From assembly GCA_964484265.1 (NCBI GenBank), contig CAZAFH010000003.1, forward strand, positions 1-64,000: DNA of 64,000 nt, written 5' to 3'. The notes below the pieces were generated by a model, which saw nothing but the letters and a program-made list of their open reading frames with translations, did not search any database and was not told the DNA's origin. Both the position numbers and the translations under genes were made by a program. The DNA is from SIAQ01 sp964484265. GTDB lineage: Bacteria > Planctomycetota > Planctomycetia > Gemmatales > Gemmataceae. The number at the start of each line of letters is the position of its first letter. Position 1 is the first letter of the stretch. Positions 34,165-43,051 of this stretch are shown here, one piece after another.

Positions 34165-37073
34165 CGCAGCACCATGTCGCGAATCGGTTCGCTCAATCGA
34201 CTCAGCAGTTCCGGCATGAGGCCATAGGACAAGGCGAGGTATTGTACCGGGTGCAGCGTGCGTTTGCCCGCGGCGTCTTCCATTTGCATTCGGCAACTGC
34301 TGCACTCCGTGGAGCCGAAGGTGTGAGCCGTCTGCTTGAATTCGCGCAGCATCGCATCGCCGGCCTGGAGCGAAAGGTCGCGGTTCGCCGACTTGAGGCC
34401 GAACGTGCCAGCCATTCCCGAGCAGCCAGCATCGATCGTATGCAGCCGCATCCCAGGGATTAGCCGCATCAATTCCGGCCCGGCGATCGGTCCGCGCATG
34501 GCCTTGACGTGGCACGGGACATGATGCCCGATGCCAAGGTCGAGAGGTTGAAGGTCGCTGCGGAGCCTGCCCTCCTGGTGGAGTCCCCAAAGAAACGCAT
34601 TGATTTCAATAGCCTGCGCGGCGACGGCGCGGGCGTCGTCGTCGGTTTGCAGATCGAGATAATCTTGTTTCAAGGCGACGGCGGCCGTCGGCTCGGAACA
34701 AACGATCGGCCAACCGGCCCGCGCCGCCTCGGCGAGGACGCGCAAATTCCGCTTGGCGGATTCACGAGCGCCATCGATGTCGCCGTGGATCAACGATTCC
34801 ATGCCGCTGCCGCACTGCTCGGGCGGAACGAAGACATCAAATCCGTGATGGCGCAAGACGGCGACAGTGGCCTCGCCGATCTGCGGATCGATATAGTTTG
34901 CATAGAGATCGACGAAGTAAACGACTGATGGACGATCGCCCTTGGGCTTCTGGGTCCATCCGCGCTTTCGGGCGATGGCGAGAAACGTGCGCGAGGCGAG
35001 CCTCGGCAGCCGGCGTTTCGCGGAGACACCGAAGAACTTGTCGAGCAGCCAGCGTGTCGGTCTGGCCCAGAGCGCCAGGTTCGTCAGCAGTGCCATCGAA
35101 TGTCCCCACCGTAGCACGGTTTCGAGCCGGGCGAAGAACCAATCCGTGTTGTCCATGCCGTGCTCCGCGACGTTCGCCGCCTTGGCTTCGAGCATCAACC
35201 GGGGAACGTCAATATGGGATGGACACTCGACGGCGCACATTTTGCATTGCACACACAGATCCGCGACAGCACGCGCGGATTCCGAACCGATCTGCGCGCC
35301 TTCGCCGGGTTGATGCATAATGTTCCGCAGCAGGTTCACCTTGGCTCTGGGCGTGGCAGCCTCAGTCCCGGCGGCGCGAAAAATAGGGCACATCCGCTGA
35401 CTTGGCTCGGCGGTTCGACATTGCCCGCAGCCATTGCAGTGATTGACCTCCTTCGTCACTGTCTCCGCGGACCAAGCGAGCGTCAACGAAACCATCGTCG
35501 CCTCGGTGACGAAATCACGAAGCGGCTTTCTTAGATGCTGCGGATCGGGGTCCACGATCTTGCCCGGGTTGAATATGTTCTTCGGATCGAAGATCGACTT
35601 GACCTGGCGGAATACCGGATAAAGCGGTCCTGCCTGGCGTGCGACCCAGGGCGTGCGCGCCAAGCCCGTGCCGCACTGGCTGCTGACGGTCCCGCCCAGA
35701 TCGAGCGCCAGTTCGTGGATCTGGTCCACGATCGACCACAGAAGCGAGACATGCTCGAGCCGGCTGAGATCCAGAAACGGTCTGGCGTGAACTTGCCCGG
35801 TACCCGCATGTATCAAAAAGCTTCCAGTGGTTTCATGTTCTTGCAAAATATCTTGCGTTCGGCGGACGTATTCGTGCAGAACCTCCCGGGGAACGGCAAC
35901 ATCCTCCACCATGGCGACAGGCTGAACACCGGCACGCGCGGAATCTAGACTTGGCAGAGCGATCTCGCGAATCTGCCAAAGAGCCGACTGCTGGCGAGGC
36001 GACATCCCGGTGTGTGCCACGATCAAATCGCTGAATCCGCGCAGCCGACCAGCGAATAGATCAGCACTTCGTTCGGCATCTGCCTGGGAATCGGCTTCCC
36101 ATTCGATCAACAGGGCCGCCTCGGCAGAAGACGAGATGAGCTCGGCAATGCCGCCCGCCTCCCCCGTTCGGGCGAGTCCGAGCAGCCGGCCATCGAGCAA
36201 CTCGCACGCGGACGGGGCCAATTCCAATGCGAGCGGAACGCAGCGGATCGCGCTTTCGAGCCGGGCAAAGCATGCAAGCGCAAACGCTCGCCCGCCAGGC
36301 AGTGGAATCGTCCGCAATATTGCTTCGGTGAAGAGGGCGAGCGTTCCTTCCGAGCCGACGAGCATTTTTGCGATATCGAGCTTCGGAGCATCTTGATGCC
36401 TCTGAACGGAGTAGCCCAAGCGATCATGCGGCGTTCGCTTCGGCGCTTCGTCGATCAATGCCGCGTTTTGCTCGTACATCACCCCTAGCGCCGCCACGAT
36501 GTCGGCGAGATGGGAGCCAGGCTCGGCCGGGGTTGCCGAGGATTCACGCCCGAGTTCGACGAGTTGCCCGTTATCGAGAACCGCGTTTAGCGAAACCAGG
36601 TGATCGATGGCCTTGCCATGCTTGATCTCACGAGGTCCCGAAGAGTTTCGCGCCAACATTCCGCCCACCGTGCCGACAGCCGCGTTTGCCGGTTCCGGCG
36701 CAAGCCGACGGCCCTCCTGGGCGAGGCGAGCGTTGACGGATTCGAGCGTAGCGCCTACCTGCGTGCGCACCACGTCAGTCCCGACTGCGGATACCTCGCG
36801 AAAATGCCGGGAGAAGTCAACGACCATGCCTGTGCCGAGCGACTCGCCAGCCGCGCCGGTTCCTGCACCGCGTGCGATCAAGGCGATGCCGTTCTCGTGG
36901 GCATATTTGACGAGGCGCGTCACATCCTCGTCATCACGCGGCGCGACAACGCCGGCGGGCTTAATTCGGAAAATGCTGGCATCGGTGGCGTAGAGATTGC
37001 GCGTGATGTCATCGAAATGGACATCGCCCTTGAAAAAGCCATGCAAGTCATCCTGCAACCGGCGTGTGTCCAC
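34161..37073 (-). CDS. FAD-binding and Fe-S oxidoreductase, D-2-hydroxyacid (YdiJ-like) dehydrogenase
   Basis: 970 residues. Start is a GTG at 37073 (AAGGG upstream); no nearby ATG fits. Order: FAD-binding PCMH domain at about 40-220 (LIARGAGTGAAGESLG, GGMLARNSSGPREI), FAD-oxidase C-terminal domain to about 520, two [4Fe-4S]-type motifs CNGCGQCRTAEPSQRMCP and CVQCKMCAVECP (about 555-630), then two CCG domains (VPCHVKAM, DAGCSGMAGTFG, STECSSCRMQMED). This layout matches YdiJ/D-2-hydroxyglutarate or D-lactate dehydrogenases, membrane-associated donors to the respiratory chain. Overlaps moaD by 4 bases. An L-2-hydroxyglutarate oxidase is at 44.6-45.8 kb. Confidence 0.9.
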   Translation of the reverse strand: MDTRRLQDDLHGFFKGDVHFDDITRNLYATDASIFRIKPAGVVAPRDDEDVTRLVKYAHENGIALIARGAGTGAAGESLGTGMVVDFSRHFREVSAVGTDVVRTQVGATLESVNARLAQEGRRLAPEPANAAVGTVGGMLARNSSGPREIKHGKAIDHLVSLNAVLDNGQLVELGRESSATPAEPGSHLADIVAALGVMYEQNAALIDEAPKRTPHDRLGYSVQRHQDAPKLDIAKMLVGSEGTLALFTEAILRTIPLPGGRAFALACFARLESAIRCVPLALELAPSACELLDGRLLGLARTGEAGGIAELISSSAEAALLIEWEADSQADAERSADLFAGRLRGFSDLIVAHTGMSPRQQSALWQIREIALPSLDSARAGVQPVAMVEDVAVPREVLHEYVRRTQDILQEHETTGSFLIHAGTGQVHARPFLDLSRLEHVSLLWSIVDQIHELALDLGGTVSSQCGTGLARTPWVARQAGPLYPVFRQVKSIFDPKNIFNPGKIVDPDPQHLRKPLRDFVTEATMVSLTLAWSAETVTKEVNHCNGCGQCRTAEPSQRMCPIFRAAGTEAATPRAKVNLLRNIMHQPGEGAQIGSESARAVADLCVQCKMCAVECPSHIDVPRLMLEAKAANVAEHGMDNTDWFFARLETVLRWGHSMALLTNLALWARPTRWLLDKFFGVSAKRRLPRLASRTFLAIARKRGWTQKPKGDRPSVVYFVDLYANYIDPQIGEATVAVLRHHGFDVFVPPEQCGSGMESLIHGDIDGARESAKRNLRVLAEAARAGWPIVCSEPTAAVALKQDYLDLQTDDDARAVAAQAIEINAFLWGLHQEGRLRSDLQPLDLGIGHHVPCHVKAMRGPIAGPELMRLIPGMRLHTIDAGCSGMAGTFGLKSANRDLSLQAGDAMLREFKQTAHTFGSTECSSCRMQMEDAAGKRTLHPVQYLALSYGLMPELLSRLSEPIRDMVLR

Positions 37074-37116
37074 AAAGAGAACCCTTGGCTAGGCGTTTGA
37101 CGCCTCTTGAATTGGT

Positions 37117-37171
37117 GGCACAGACATTCTTGCCTGTGCGAATTACGTTAACATATACGAATGTCTGTGCC
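37117..37171. repeat. Inverted repeat GGCACAGACATTC / GAATGTCTGTGCC
   Basis: Perfect 13-base arms (37117-37129 and 37159-37171) with TTGCCTGTGCG just inside the left arm. It lies between the stop of the zinc-ribbon membrane gene and the start of the oxidoreductase gene, both minus strand. Similar TGGCACAGACATTC elements are common in planctomycete spacers; here it could also be an operator. Confidence 0.65.
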
Positions 37172-37205
37172 GCCGTTTCCCGACAGGTCCTTTTGGAAAA
37201 CTGCG

Positions 37206-37655
37206 TTATTGACCCTTGAGCCGATCTTGGCGGATCCGTTCCTGGCGATATCGTTCGCCGATCGTGATTTCAAACGGCTGATGGTGGTCGTTCGCCGTCA
37301 CTCCGCGATAGTGGGCGTTGCAGCGATAACAAACGATGACATCACCCACGAGCAGATACAACGCACCGTCGACGATCGCCGATCCGATGAGAAACGACCA
37401 GGTCCACCATTTGGCATAGGAGTAGTAGGTTGCCGTGGAGAGAAGCAACGCCGCGACCAAGATCACCATGCCGAGCGTGTGGGGAAAATCCTTCTGCTTG
37501 TAAAACTCATGGTTGCCGCATACCACGCACACGGGAAGCGTCGGTTCGGCGGCGTCGAGATGCTGGCGGTGATCGCACCCCGAGCACTGCCAGTCGCACG
37601 CGGAATCGACAACATCTGGCCTATCACAAACCGGACATGCAAAGGTCACTTTCAC
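37206..37655 (-). CDS. Zinc-ribbon membrane protein, uncharacterised
   Basis: 149 residues. GTG start at 37655 with TAGGA about 8 bases upstream. Cys pairs: CPVCDRPD (about 7-10), CSGCDHR, CVVCGNHE, then CYRCNAHYRG near residue 110. These look like two or more zinc ribbons. Two adjacent hydrophobic helices at about 62-80 (TLGMVILVAALLLSTATYY) and 88-110 (FLIGSAIVDGALYLLVGDVIV) separate the ribbons. No family name recalled. Followed by the oxidoreductase gene downstream of a repeat; preceded by a polytopic membrane protein gene. Confidence 0.75.
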   Translation of the reverse strand: MKVTFACPVCDRPDVVDSACDWQCSGCDHRQHLDAAEPTLPVCVVCGNHEFYKQKDFPHTLGMVILVAALLLSTATYYSYAKWWTWSFLIGSAIVDGALYLLVGDVIVCYRCNAHYRGVTANDHHQPFEITIGERYRQERIRQDRLKGQ

Positions 37656-37779
37656 GAATCGTTCCTAACGCGGGCCTTCCCGCAATTAAGCCATCTACAA
37701 TCGATGAGACTGTTTTATGGCAAGGCGACGCATTATCGCAACCAAATTCGAACAAGGAGAACTCGAAAGCGAAAATAAT

Positions 37780-38529
37780 TCAGAGAGGCAGGCCCGTTTT
37801 CTCCGCGATCAGCAGGCTGGTAAGCTCTCCTAGAAAACAGACGATGACGACGACGTACAGTATTCCGGTTGCCGACTGCGTGGACCGGATGCGAGCCGTC
37901 TCCCAGGCCATCCAGCCGAGGATAATCGGCGCCAATAGCCCAAGGGCCCATCGCACGCCAAGCCAAAGGGCGAGTTCGGTTTCGATGTTGCCTATGCTTC
38001 GCTCCGCCGTCCAGATCCAAAGCCCGTAGCACGCAAGCGCCAGACGAATTGCAATGGCGATACCCAGTGCCGCCAGCAATCGCATGAGAGGTGTGATCGT
38101 CATGGCGGGAGAGATCAAGTAGGAATGCCCGATGAGCATGGCAGTGATCGCCGTCCCGACGACCAGAGCCGAGGCGGCGTCGTCAACCATGCGCAAAGCC
38201 GAATCACGCTCGCCGCGTACCAGCATGCCGCCAAGGATCATACAAGCCGTAAGCACGACCGGCGCGCACCAGATGGCGAATCGCCCTCCCGGCGCGTCGT
38301 TCAGGTGCCAGACGATCGACCCGAAGACGCACCAGAGAATTGCACCGGCAAACAGCGCCCAGAATAGCGGCGTCGCCACATCGGCGGCAAATACGCCGAC
38401 CACGCCCAGCAAGCCCAGTGCGGTCAAGAAGTGGACCCGGAAAAACCGCGGCGGCAGGTCGCTGGAAGGCAGCGCGGGGAGAATCAACAACATTCCCGCA
38501 GCCAATCGTAGACAAAACGCGACGATCAT
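37780..38529 (-). CDS. Polytopic membrane protein, uncharacterised
   Basis: 249 residues, about eight hydrophobic helices: LRLAAGMLLILPALP, LTALGLLGVVGVFAA, PLFWALFAGAILWCVFG, WCAPVVLTACMILGGML, ALVVGTAITAMLIGHSYLI, LLAALGIAIAIRLALACYG, LGLLAPIILGWMAW, TGILYVVVIVCFLGELTSLLI. Short loops; no transporter signature recognised. Possibly a NnrU/NnrS-like or electron-transport-associated protein, but I cannot support a call. It ends 124 bases upstream of the zinc-ribbon gene; the GTP cyclohydrolase gene is 79 bases upstream across a family A repeat. Confidence 0.7.
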   Translation of the reverse strand: MIVAFCLRLAAGMLLILPALPSSDLPPRFFRVHFLTALGLLGVVGVFAADVATPLFWALFAGAILWCVFGSIVWHLNDAPGGRFAIWCAPVVLTACMILGGMLVRGERDSALRMVDDAASALVVGTAITAMLIGHSYLISPAMTITPLMRLLAALGIAIAIRLALACYGLWIWTAERSIGNIETELALWLGVRWALGLLAPIILGWMAWETARIRSTQSATGILYVVVIVCFLGELTSLLIAEKTGLPL

Positions 38530-38545
38530 TCGTGAGGCTTGTATC

Positions 38546-38568
38546 TTCGCTTGCGGTTTAGCGCTCGC
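38546..38568. repeat. Intergenic palindromic repeat, family A
   Basis: TTCGCTTGCGGTTTAGCGCTC, closely matching the copies at 3369 and 14654, followed by GCAGTATCTCACCCGAGCGGTGAGG, a partial complementary arm. Between folE and the membrane protein gene on the minus strand. Confidence 0.55.
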
Positions 38569-38608
38569 AGTATCTCACCCGAGCGGTGAGGCGGTATTCT
38601 TGAACACT

Positions 38609-39220
38609 CTATTTCGTCTGAATCAGCGCCATGAACTCCGAGCGCGTGGCGAGATTCACCTGGAACACGCCGCGCATCGCACTCGTCGTGCATCGGCTGT
38701 GCGACTTGCGCACGCCGCGAATCGACATGCACGTATGCGACGCCTCGACCACCACGCCAACGCCGCGGGCATCCAACTCCGCCATCACCAGGTCGGCGAG
38801 CATCTCGGTCATGCGTTCCTGCACTTGCGGCCGGCGTGACAGAATCTCCACGATTCTTGCGAGTTTACTCAACCCGACAATGCGTCCGTTCGGCAGGTAG
38901 GCGATATGGGCGGTTCCAAAGAAGGGCAACAGATGGTGCTCGCACATGCTCTCGAACTCGATGCCTTTTACGAGCACCATTTCGTCGTACTTCTCGACAA
39001 ACGTCTTCCGAAGCACAACGGCAGGATCCTTGCGAAGCCCAGCGAACATCTCGTCATACATGCGGGCGACGCGCGCCGGCGTCTCGCGCAGGCCATCACG
39101 ATCGGGATCTTCGCCGATCGCCAGCAAGATCTCGCGCACTGCCGATTCGATTCGCTCGAGATCGACGGGACGATCAAACTCCTGAAGCGATTTCTTCTTC
39201 TTTGCACCGTCAATTGCCAT
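38609..39220 (-). CDS. folE: GTP cyclohydrolase I
   Basis: 203 residues from the ATG at 39220; a TTG at 39244 would add eight residues and is less likely. Zinc site: Cys93, His96 (MCEHHLLPFFG) and Cys164 (EASHTCMSIRGV). Other motifs: LRETPARVARMYDEMFAGL, LPNGRIVGLSKLARIVE and RRPQVQERMTEMLAD. It makes 7,8-dihydroneopterin triphosphate from GTP, for folate or biopterin. Homodecamer family, cytoplasmic. Only a weak ribosome-binding site precedes it. No other folate gene is in the window. Confidence 0.97.
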   Translation of the reverse strand: MAIDGAKKKKSLQEFDRPVDLERIESAVREILLAIGEDPDRDGLRETPARVARMYDEMFAGLRKDPAVVLRKTFVEKYDEMVLVKGIEFESMCEHHLLPFFGTAHIAYLPNGRIVGLSKLARIVEILSRRPQVQERMTEMLADLVMAELDARGVGVVVEASHTCMSIRGVRKSHSRCTTSAMRGVFQVNLATRSEFMALIQTK

Positions 39221-39361
39221 TCGGTTGCCTATACACTCGTACAAAAAAAATTGTTCATCGCGAAAGTTATGATATGAGTTTCCGAAGGCAAAGCCGCACT
39301 ACCTCAGTTTCAATTAAAACAGCGGCAACGAACAGCAGACGTGAAATCCGGCAAGTTAGCG

Positions 39362-40387
39362 TCATGACAAGGCATAAACCCGAACCGCGCCGTCAAAACA
39401 GGGAACAGCGACGCGGCGATTGTCGGGATGCAGCGCCAGGTCGCGCGCGTTATTCGGGACCGTCACATTGTGGATTGAGTTGGCGGCACTTGGCTGCCAG
39501 AACCACAATCCGCCGCCGTTACCCGCGCCGGCACCCAGTACGTAGCCGTCGGGATGAAATGCAACGCCCCAGGCTGTTCCTTGAAACGCTGGCATCACGC
39601 GAAGCACTTGCGAACGCTGCCCCGTCTGCCAGTTGAACAGCACGATGGCTGGGTTCCCGACGCCTGCAAAGGCGTTGCTTACGTTAGTGATGCCAGCACA
39701 CGCCAGTAGCGACCCGTCCGCGTTGAATGCCATGCTGCGGATGCCGCCGTGGTCCGCGCGGAACGTCGGATCGTATCGGAAAATGACGGACGCGTCCATC
39801 TGGCGAACTTCCCGGCCTGTTTGCAGATCCCACTGTTTAATATTGCCGCGCAGGTCGCCCGAGACGATCATGCGTTCCGTCGGATGAAACGCCACGTTGT
39901 AAACATGGCTCGCATGTCCTTCAAACTCGCGCACGACGGAGAAGTCGGCGGCATTCCAGAGCTTGACGAGATTGTCGTTGCCGCAGGTAGCGAAATGGCG
40001 CTGGTCGGGGCTCATGGCGATAGCGCGGACCCAACCCTCGTGAGCGTCGATCGTGCGTTCGGGTTGCGGGGCGGCGACGGAATCGAACGGCCAAACGAGC
40101 AGCTTGCCGCGCCAGTCGGTGCTCAGCAGCTTGCGCGTCGCCGTGTGAAACGCCAGCGCCCGCACCCAACTCAGGTGGCCGGCGTAGGTCACCTTGGCCT
40201 GTGTCGCAAGGTCCCAACGCTGGATGCCATTGTCCTGCGAACCCGCGAAGACGAATCGCCCCGTCGGATCGAATCGGCATCCGATCAGCGGACTCGTGTG
40301 CCGCAATTCGAGCGCCAGCCGAGTTCGTGCGGGCGTGATTCGGCCATCGGGCGACGGCGGACCAAAACGCGAAAAGACGCCTGGCAT
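39362..40387 (-). CDS. WD40 repeat protein
   Basis: 341 residues from the ATG at 40387 (GGAG about 11 bases upstream); the frame open to 40474 begins with TTG and non-conserved residues. Seven WD40-like blades: LIGCRFDPTGRFVFAGSQDNGIQRWD, VRALAFHTATRKLLSTDWRGKLLVW, VRAIAMSPDQRHFATCGNDNLVKLW, VYNVAFHPTERMIVSGDLRGNIKQWD, in shortened form. Cytoplasmic-looking, no signal peptide; scaffold role likely. It follows the second DUF1501 gene on the same strand, separated by a 100-base palindromic element at 40403-40502. Confidence 0.87.
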   Translation of the reverse strand: MPGVFSRFGPPSPDGRITPARTRLALELRHTSPLIGCRFDPTGRFVFAGSQDNGIQRWDLATQAKVTYAGHLSWVRALAFHTATRKLLSTDWRGKLLVWPFDSVAAPQPERTIDAHEGWVRAIAMSPDQRHFATCGNDNLVKLWNAADFSVVREFEGHASHVYNVAFHPTERMIVSGDLRGNIKQWDLQTGREVRQMDASVIFRYDPTFRADHGGIRSMAFNADGSLLACAGITNVSNAFAGVGNPAIVLFNWQTGQRSQVLRVMPAFQGTAWGVAFHPDGYVLGAGAGNGGGLWFWQPSAANSIHNVTVPNNARDLALHPDNRRVAVPCFDGAVRVYALS

Positions 40388-40402
40388 GGTACAGGTTCTC
40401 CA

Positions 40403-40502
40403 TTTAGCCGCTCGCCGTCGGCGAGCGCGAAATGTGTCTATTACGGGCCTGGAATTAACTACTGACGGCGTCAAACACGCTCGCCAAAGGCGAGCGGCTA
40501 AA
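40403..40502. repeat. Palindromic repeat, family B (full-length)
   Basis: Left arm TTTAGCCGCTCGCCGTCGG (and CGAGCG) at 40403-40427; right arm CGCTCGCCAAAGGCGAGCGG (and CTAAA) at 40478-40502. Each arm is itself a small hairpin and the two arms are complementary, so a 100-base cruciform-like structure is possible. It lies in the gap between the DUF1501 and WD40 genes of one strand. Confidence 0.7.
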
Positions 40503-40505
40503 CAA

Positions 40506-41795
40506 TCACGCCAGCACTTCGGTTATCGCCGCTGCCGCCGGGTCGGCCATGGGGATCGGGCGGCCTTCGTGATGATGGTGCCGCAGCGGGTTCAAGCCCA
40601 ACGCGCGGAAATAGGTGTGGAACAGATGTCCGCCGTTGACCTGCCGATCGGCCACCGCCGTGCCGTTGTCGTTGGTCCGGCCGATGCACGCGCCGCCGCG
40701 CACGCCGCATCCCGCCATCGCAACCGACCAGGCGCGCGACCAGTGATCGCGGCCATAGTTGCGGTTGATGTTCGGCGTGCGGCCGAACTCCGACATCACC
40801 ACGACCAGCGTCTTTTCGAGCAAGCCTCGCTGTTCGAGGTCTTCGAGCATGGTGGCGAAGGTGCGGTCGAATTCGCCGAGTTGTTCGATGTGGAAGTCGA
40901 AATTCTCGTGATGCGTGTCATAGTTGGAATGTGTGACTTTGACGAAGTTCACGCCTGCCTCAAGCAGACGGCGGGCGAGCAACATGTGGCGGCCGAAATC
41001 GTGATTGCCATAGCGGTCGCGGAACGCCATCGTTTCTTGCGAAAGGTCGAACAGGTTTCGGCGTGCCATCACCTGTTGAGCCTGGCTGAACGAGTTCGTG
41101 TACGCTTCCGTGTCGGCGGTTCGGCGCGATTGTGCGAATCGGCTATTGATGCGGTCGCGCAGATCGTTGCGCTCGGCGTCGGCGAGTTCAGTCAGCGTCG
41201 CGGGACGGATCAAGTTCGCCGGCGGTTGGCCATCACCCAGCGTGACCGAGGCGTAACGCGGGCCGAGGAACGCCGAGTCGTTGCGATTGAAGCCCGACTC
41301 GCCGCGCGGCGCGACGTGGATGTAGCCCGGCAGCGGATTGTCCTCGGCACCGAGCAGCTTCGCACAGACCGAACCGAGATGCGGAAACCGCTCCGCCGGC
41401 GATTGTCGTCGGCCGGTGTGCATGATGTAGGCGCCACGGCTATGCTCATCCTCGGCGGTGTTGATCGAACGCACAATCGCCAGCTTATGCGCAAGCCGAG
41501 CGGTATGAGGCAACAGTTCGCAAATGTGTGTGCCAGGAACGGAGGTCGAAATCGCCTGGAATGGTCCGCCCGTGTTCGTGCCGGGTTTCGGATCCCACGT
41601 TTCCAGCTGGCTCACGCCGCCTGCGAGAAAGATGACGAGCACGCGCTTGTCCTGTCGGCGAATTTCGTCCGCCGCCGCCGGCGCCAGCATGTCCTTGAAT
41701 CCGAGAACGGATGCGGCTCCGACGGCGGATCCCGCCAAAAACTGTCGGCGTGACAAGGCATGAGCCGGCGAATTGCAAGCGTAGTGTGCGTCCAT
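40506..41795 (-). CDS. DUF1501 family protein with Tat-type signal (second copy)
   Basis: 429 residues from the ATG at 41795, preceded by GGGGGGCAG. Signal: ALSRRQFLAGSAVGAASVLGF, twin-arginine type, then KRVLVIFLAGGVSQLETWDPKPG (DUF1501 core), IVRSINTAEDEHSRGAYIMHTGR, FVKVTHSNYDTHHENFDFH and VVMSEFGRTPNINRNYGRDHW. It differs well from the copy at 8337-9713. Hydrolase-fold, exported, substrate unknown. Its partner here is a WD40 gene rather than the DUF1549/1553 and PPC genes. The short TTG/ATG extension to 41870 is a hydrophobic tail not needed for the signal. Confidence 0.92.
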   Translation of the reverse strand: MDAHYACNSPAHALSRRQFLAGSAVGAASVLGFKDMLAPAAADEIRRQDKRVLVIFLAGGVSQLETWDPKPGTNTGGPFQAISTSVPGTHICELLPHTARLAHKLAIVRSINTAEDEHSRGAYIMHTGRRQSPAERFPHLGSVCAKLLGAEDNPLPGYIHVAPRGESGFNRNDSAFLGPRYASVTLGDGQPPANLIRPATLTELADAERNDLRDRINSRFAQSRRTADTEAYTNSFSQAQQVMARRNLFDLSQETMAFRDRYGNHDFGRHMLLARRLLEAGVNFVKVTHSNYDTHHENFDFHIEQLGEFDRTFATMLEDLEQRGLLEKTLVVVMSEFGRTPNINRNYGRDHWSRAWSVAMAGCGVRGGACIGRTNDNGTAVADRQVNGGHLFHTYFRALGLNPLRHHHHEGRPIPMADPAAAAITEVLA

Positions 41796-41942
41796 ATCTG
41801 CCCCCCAGGAAAAAATGAAGCCAACGGCGTGCGCGAACAGGTTGTTCGGTGTGTATATTGATCCTACCAAACAAAGCGCCTGCGTGCAATGAAAATGCGG
41901 AGAATTCGTTTAGCCGCGACGCGCTGCGGAGCGCGCCAGTTC

Positions 41943-43031
41943 TCATCGCGTTCGAAAAAACACCCCATTCCAACTCCGGTCGCCAGCCGATCCACTTTTT
42001 GGGTCGAAATCGTCGTCGGGGAAGGCACTTCGCAACCATTCTCCAGTCCCGAGATTGGTTACCGATCGAATAAATTCATGGGTATCCGGGCAGAGTTCGA
42101 TCTCAAAACATAAATGTTCGAGGGAATTTACAACGCGGTTAGGCGTCGAAAGGTAAACGATCACGTCTGTTTCAAATCGAATACCATTGTCCGAAGTTTC
42201 CAAAGAATAAGGACTGCCGGTTTCATTCAACGAAACTCTGTTCAGAACCACGGATTTATCGCGGCAATGATTCAATATGAGGTGTCGAATTGCCGCACAA
42301 AGAAAAAATTCAAACCGGTTCAGCGTCCAAACGATCGCTTCGGAATCGTCAGCGCGATGCGCGCGAATTACTTGCCTCGTCATCAAAGCAAGAATACGCT
42401 CAAAGTAAACGAGGACATTTTCGTCGTATTCCGATGAATCCCGGTATACAATTTCCAATTCGATGAGGTTTGCTCTTTCAGTCGTCAATAAATCACCGAT
42501 GCTCCTTCCAGTTCCCTTTTCAAAGTGGAACCGCCAATTTTCCTCACTATTCGGCTTAAGCATGAATGCCGCCTCAAAGTGTCGAATCCTCCCACTGAAG
42601 GGACAGATTTCAAGGACGAACTCCAATTTATTATTTTCCGGACAATCCCCCCAAACATATACCGATCCGCGGAAATAGAGGTATTGGAAAGGCGTCACGA
42701 ACATCTGCTCGCAGTCCAATCCATCAAGCCACCAATCTCGGTCATCATGATCCTGGTTGCTCCGAACGCGTTTTTCCGGGTCCCAACGTAGGTCTTCATC
42801 GAGATGTCGTTTCAGGATGAACTGAATCAGTTCCGAAAGGTCGCCCCAAAAGAACTGGACGGCCAAGCTATCCCGGGCGTCATTGGCGCGAAATAGCTGG
42901 CGAACCAGGGAGGCGAGACCGCGTTCGTTGAACTGCGATTTGACACCAAACTTCACGGAGATTTTCTCCTGTCCGGACACGAGATCGCCTGATACGAAAA
43001 TACGACGAAATTGGCATTCTTCGAGATCCAC
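41943..43031 (-). CDS. Uncharacterised ORF in a low-GC toxin-antitoxin island
   Basis: 362 residues if it starts at the GTG at 43031, 20 bases after the MazF-like stop; the frame extends to 43190 but that part overlaps the toxin gene in another phase. No family recognised. Visible: two similar segments, LEFVLEICPFSGRIRHFEAAF and LCFEIELCPDTHEFIRSVTN, suggesting an internal duplication; acidic and aromatic; no signal peptide or membrane helix. Lines I counted have 27 of 60 GC, against about 39 of 60 for neighbouring genes. The start codon is unsure. Confidence 0.55.
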   Translation of the reverse strand: MDLEECQFRRIFVSGDLVSGQEKISVKFGVKSQFNERGLASLVRQLFRANDARDSLAVQFFWGDLSELIQFILKRHLDEDLRWDPEKRVRSNQDHDDRDWWLDGLDCEQMFVTPFQYLYFRGSVYVWGDCPENNKLEFVLEICPFSGRIRHFEAAFMLKPNSEENWRFHFEKGTGRSIGDLLTTERANLIELEIVYRDSSEYDENVLVYFERILALMTRQVIRAHRADDSEAIVWTLNRFEFFLCAAIRHLILNHCRDKSVVLNRVSLNETGSPYSLETSDNGIRFETDVIVYLSTPNRVVNSLEHLCFEIELCPDTHEFIRSVTNLGTGEWLRSAFPDDDFDPKSGSAGDRSWNGVFFRTR

Positions 43032-43051
43032 AATGTGGCCCAGATTTGTCG

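Noticed and set aside
40194..41753. A 519-residue plus-strand frame opposite DUF1501 and WD40
   Set aside because: Antisense to two recognised genes and without protein-family character.
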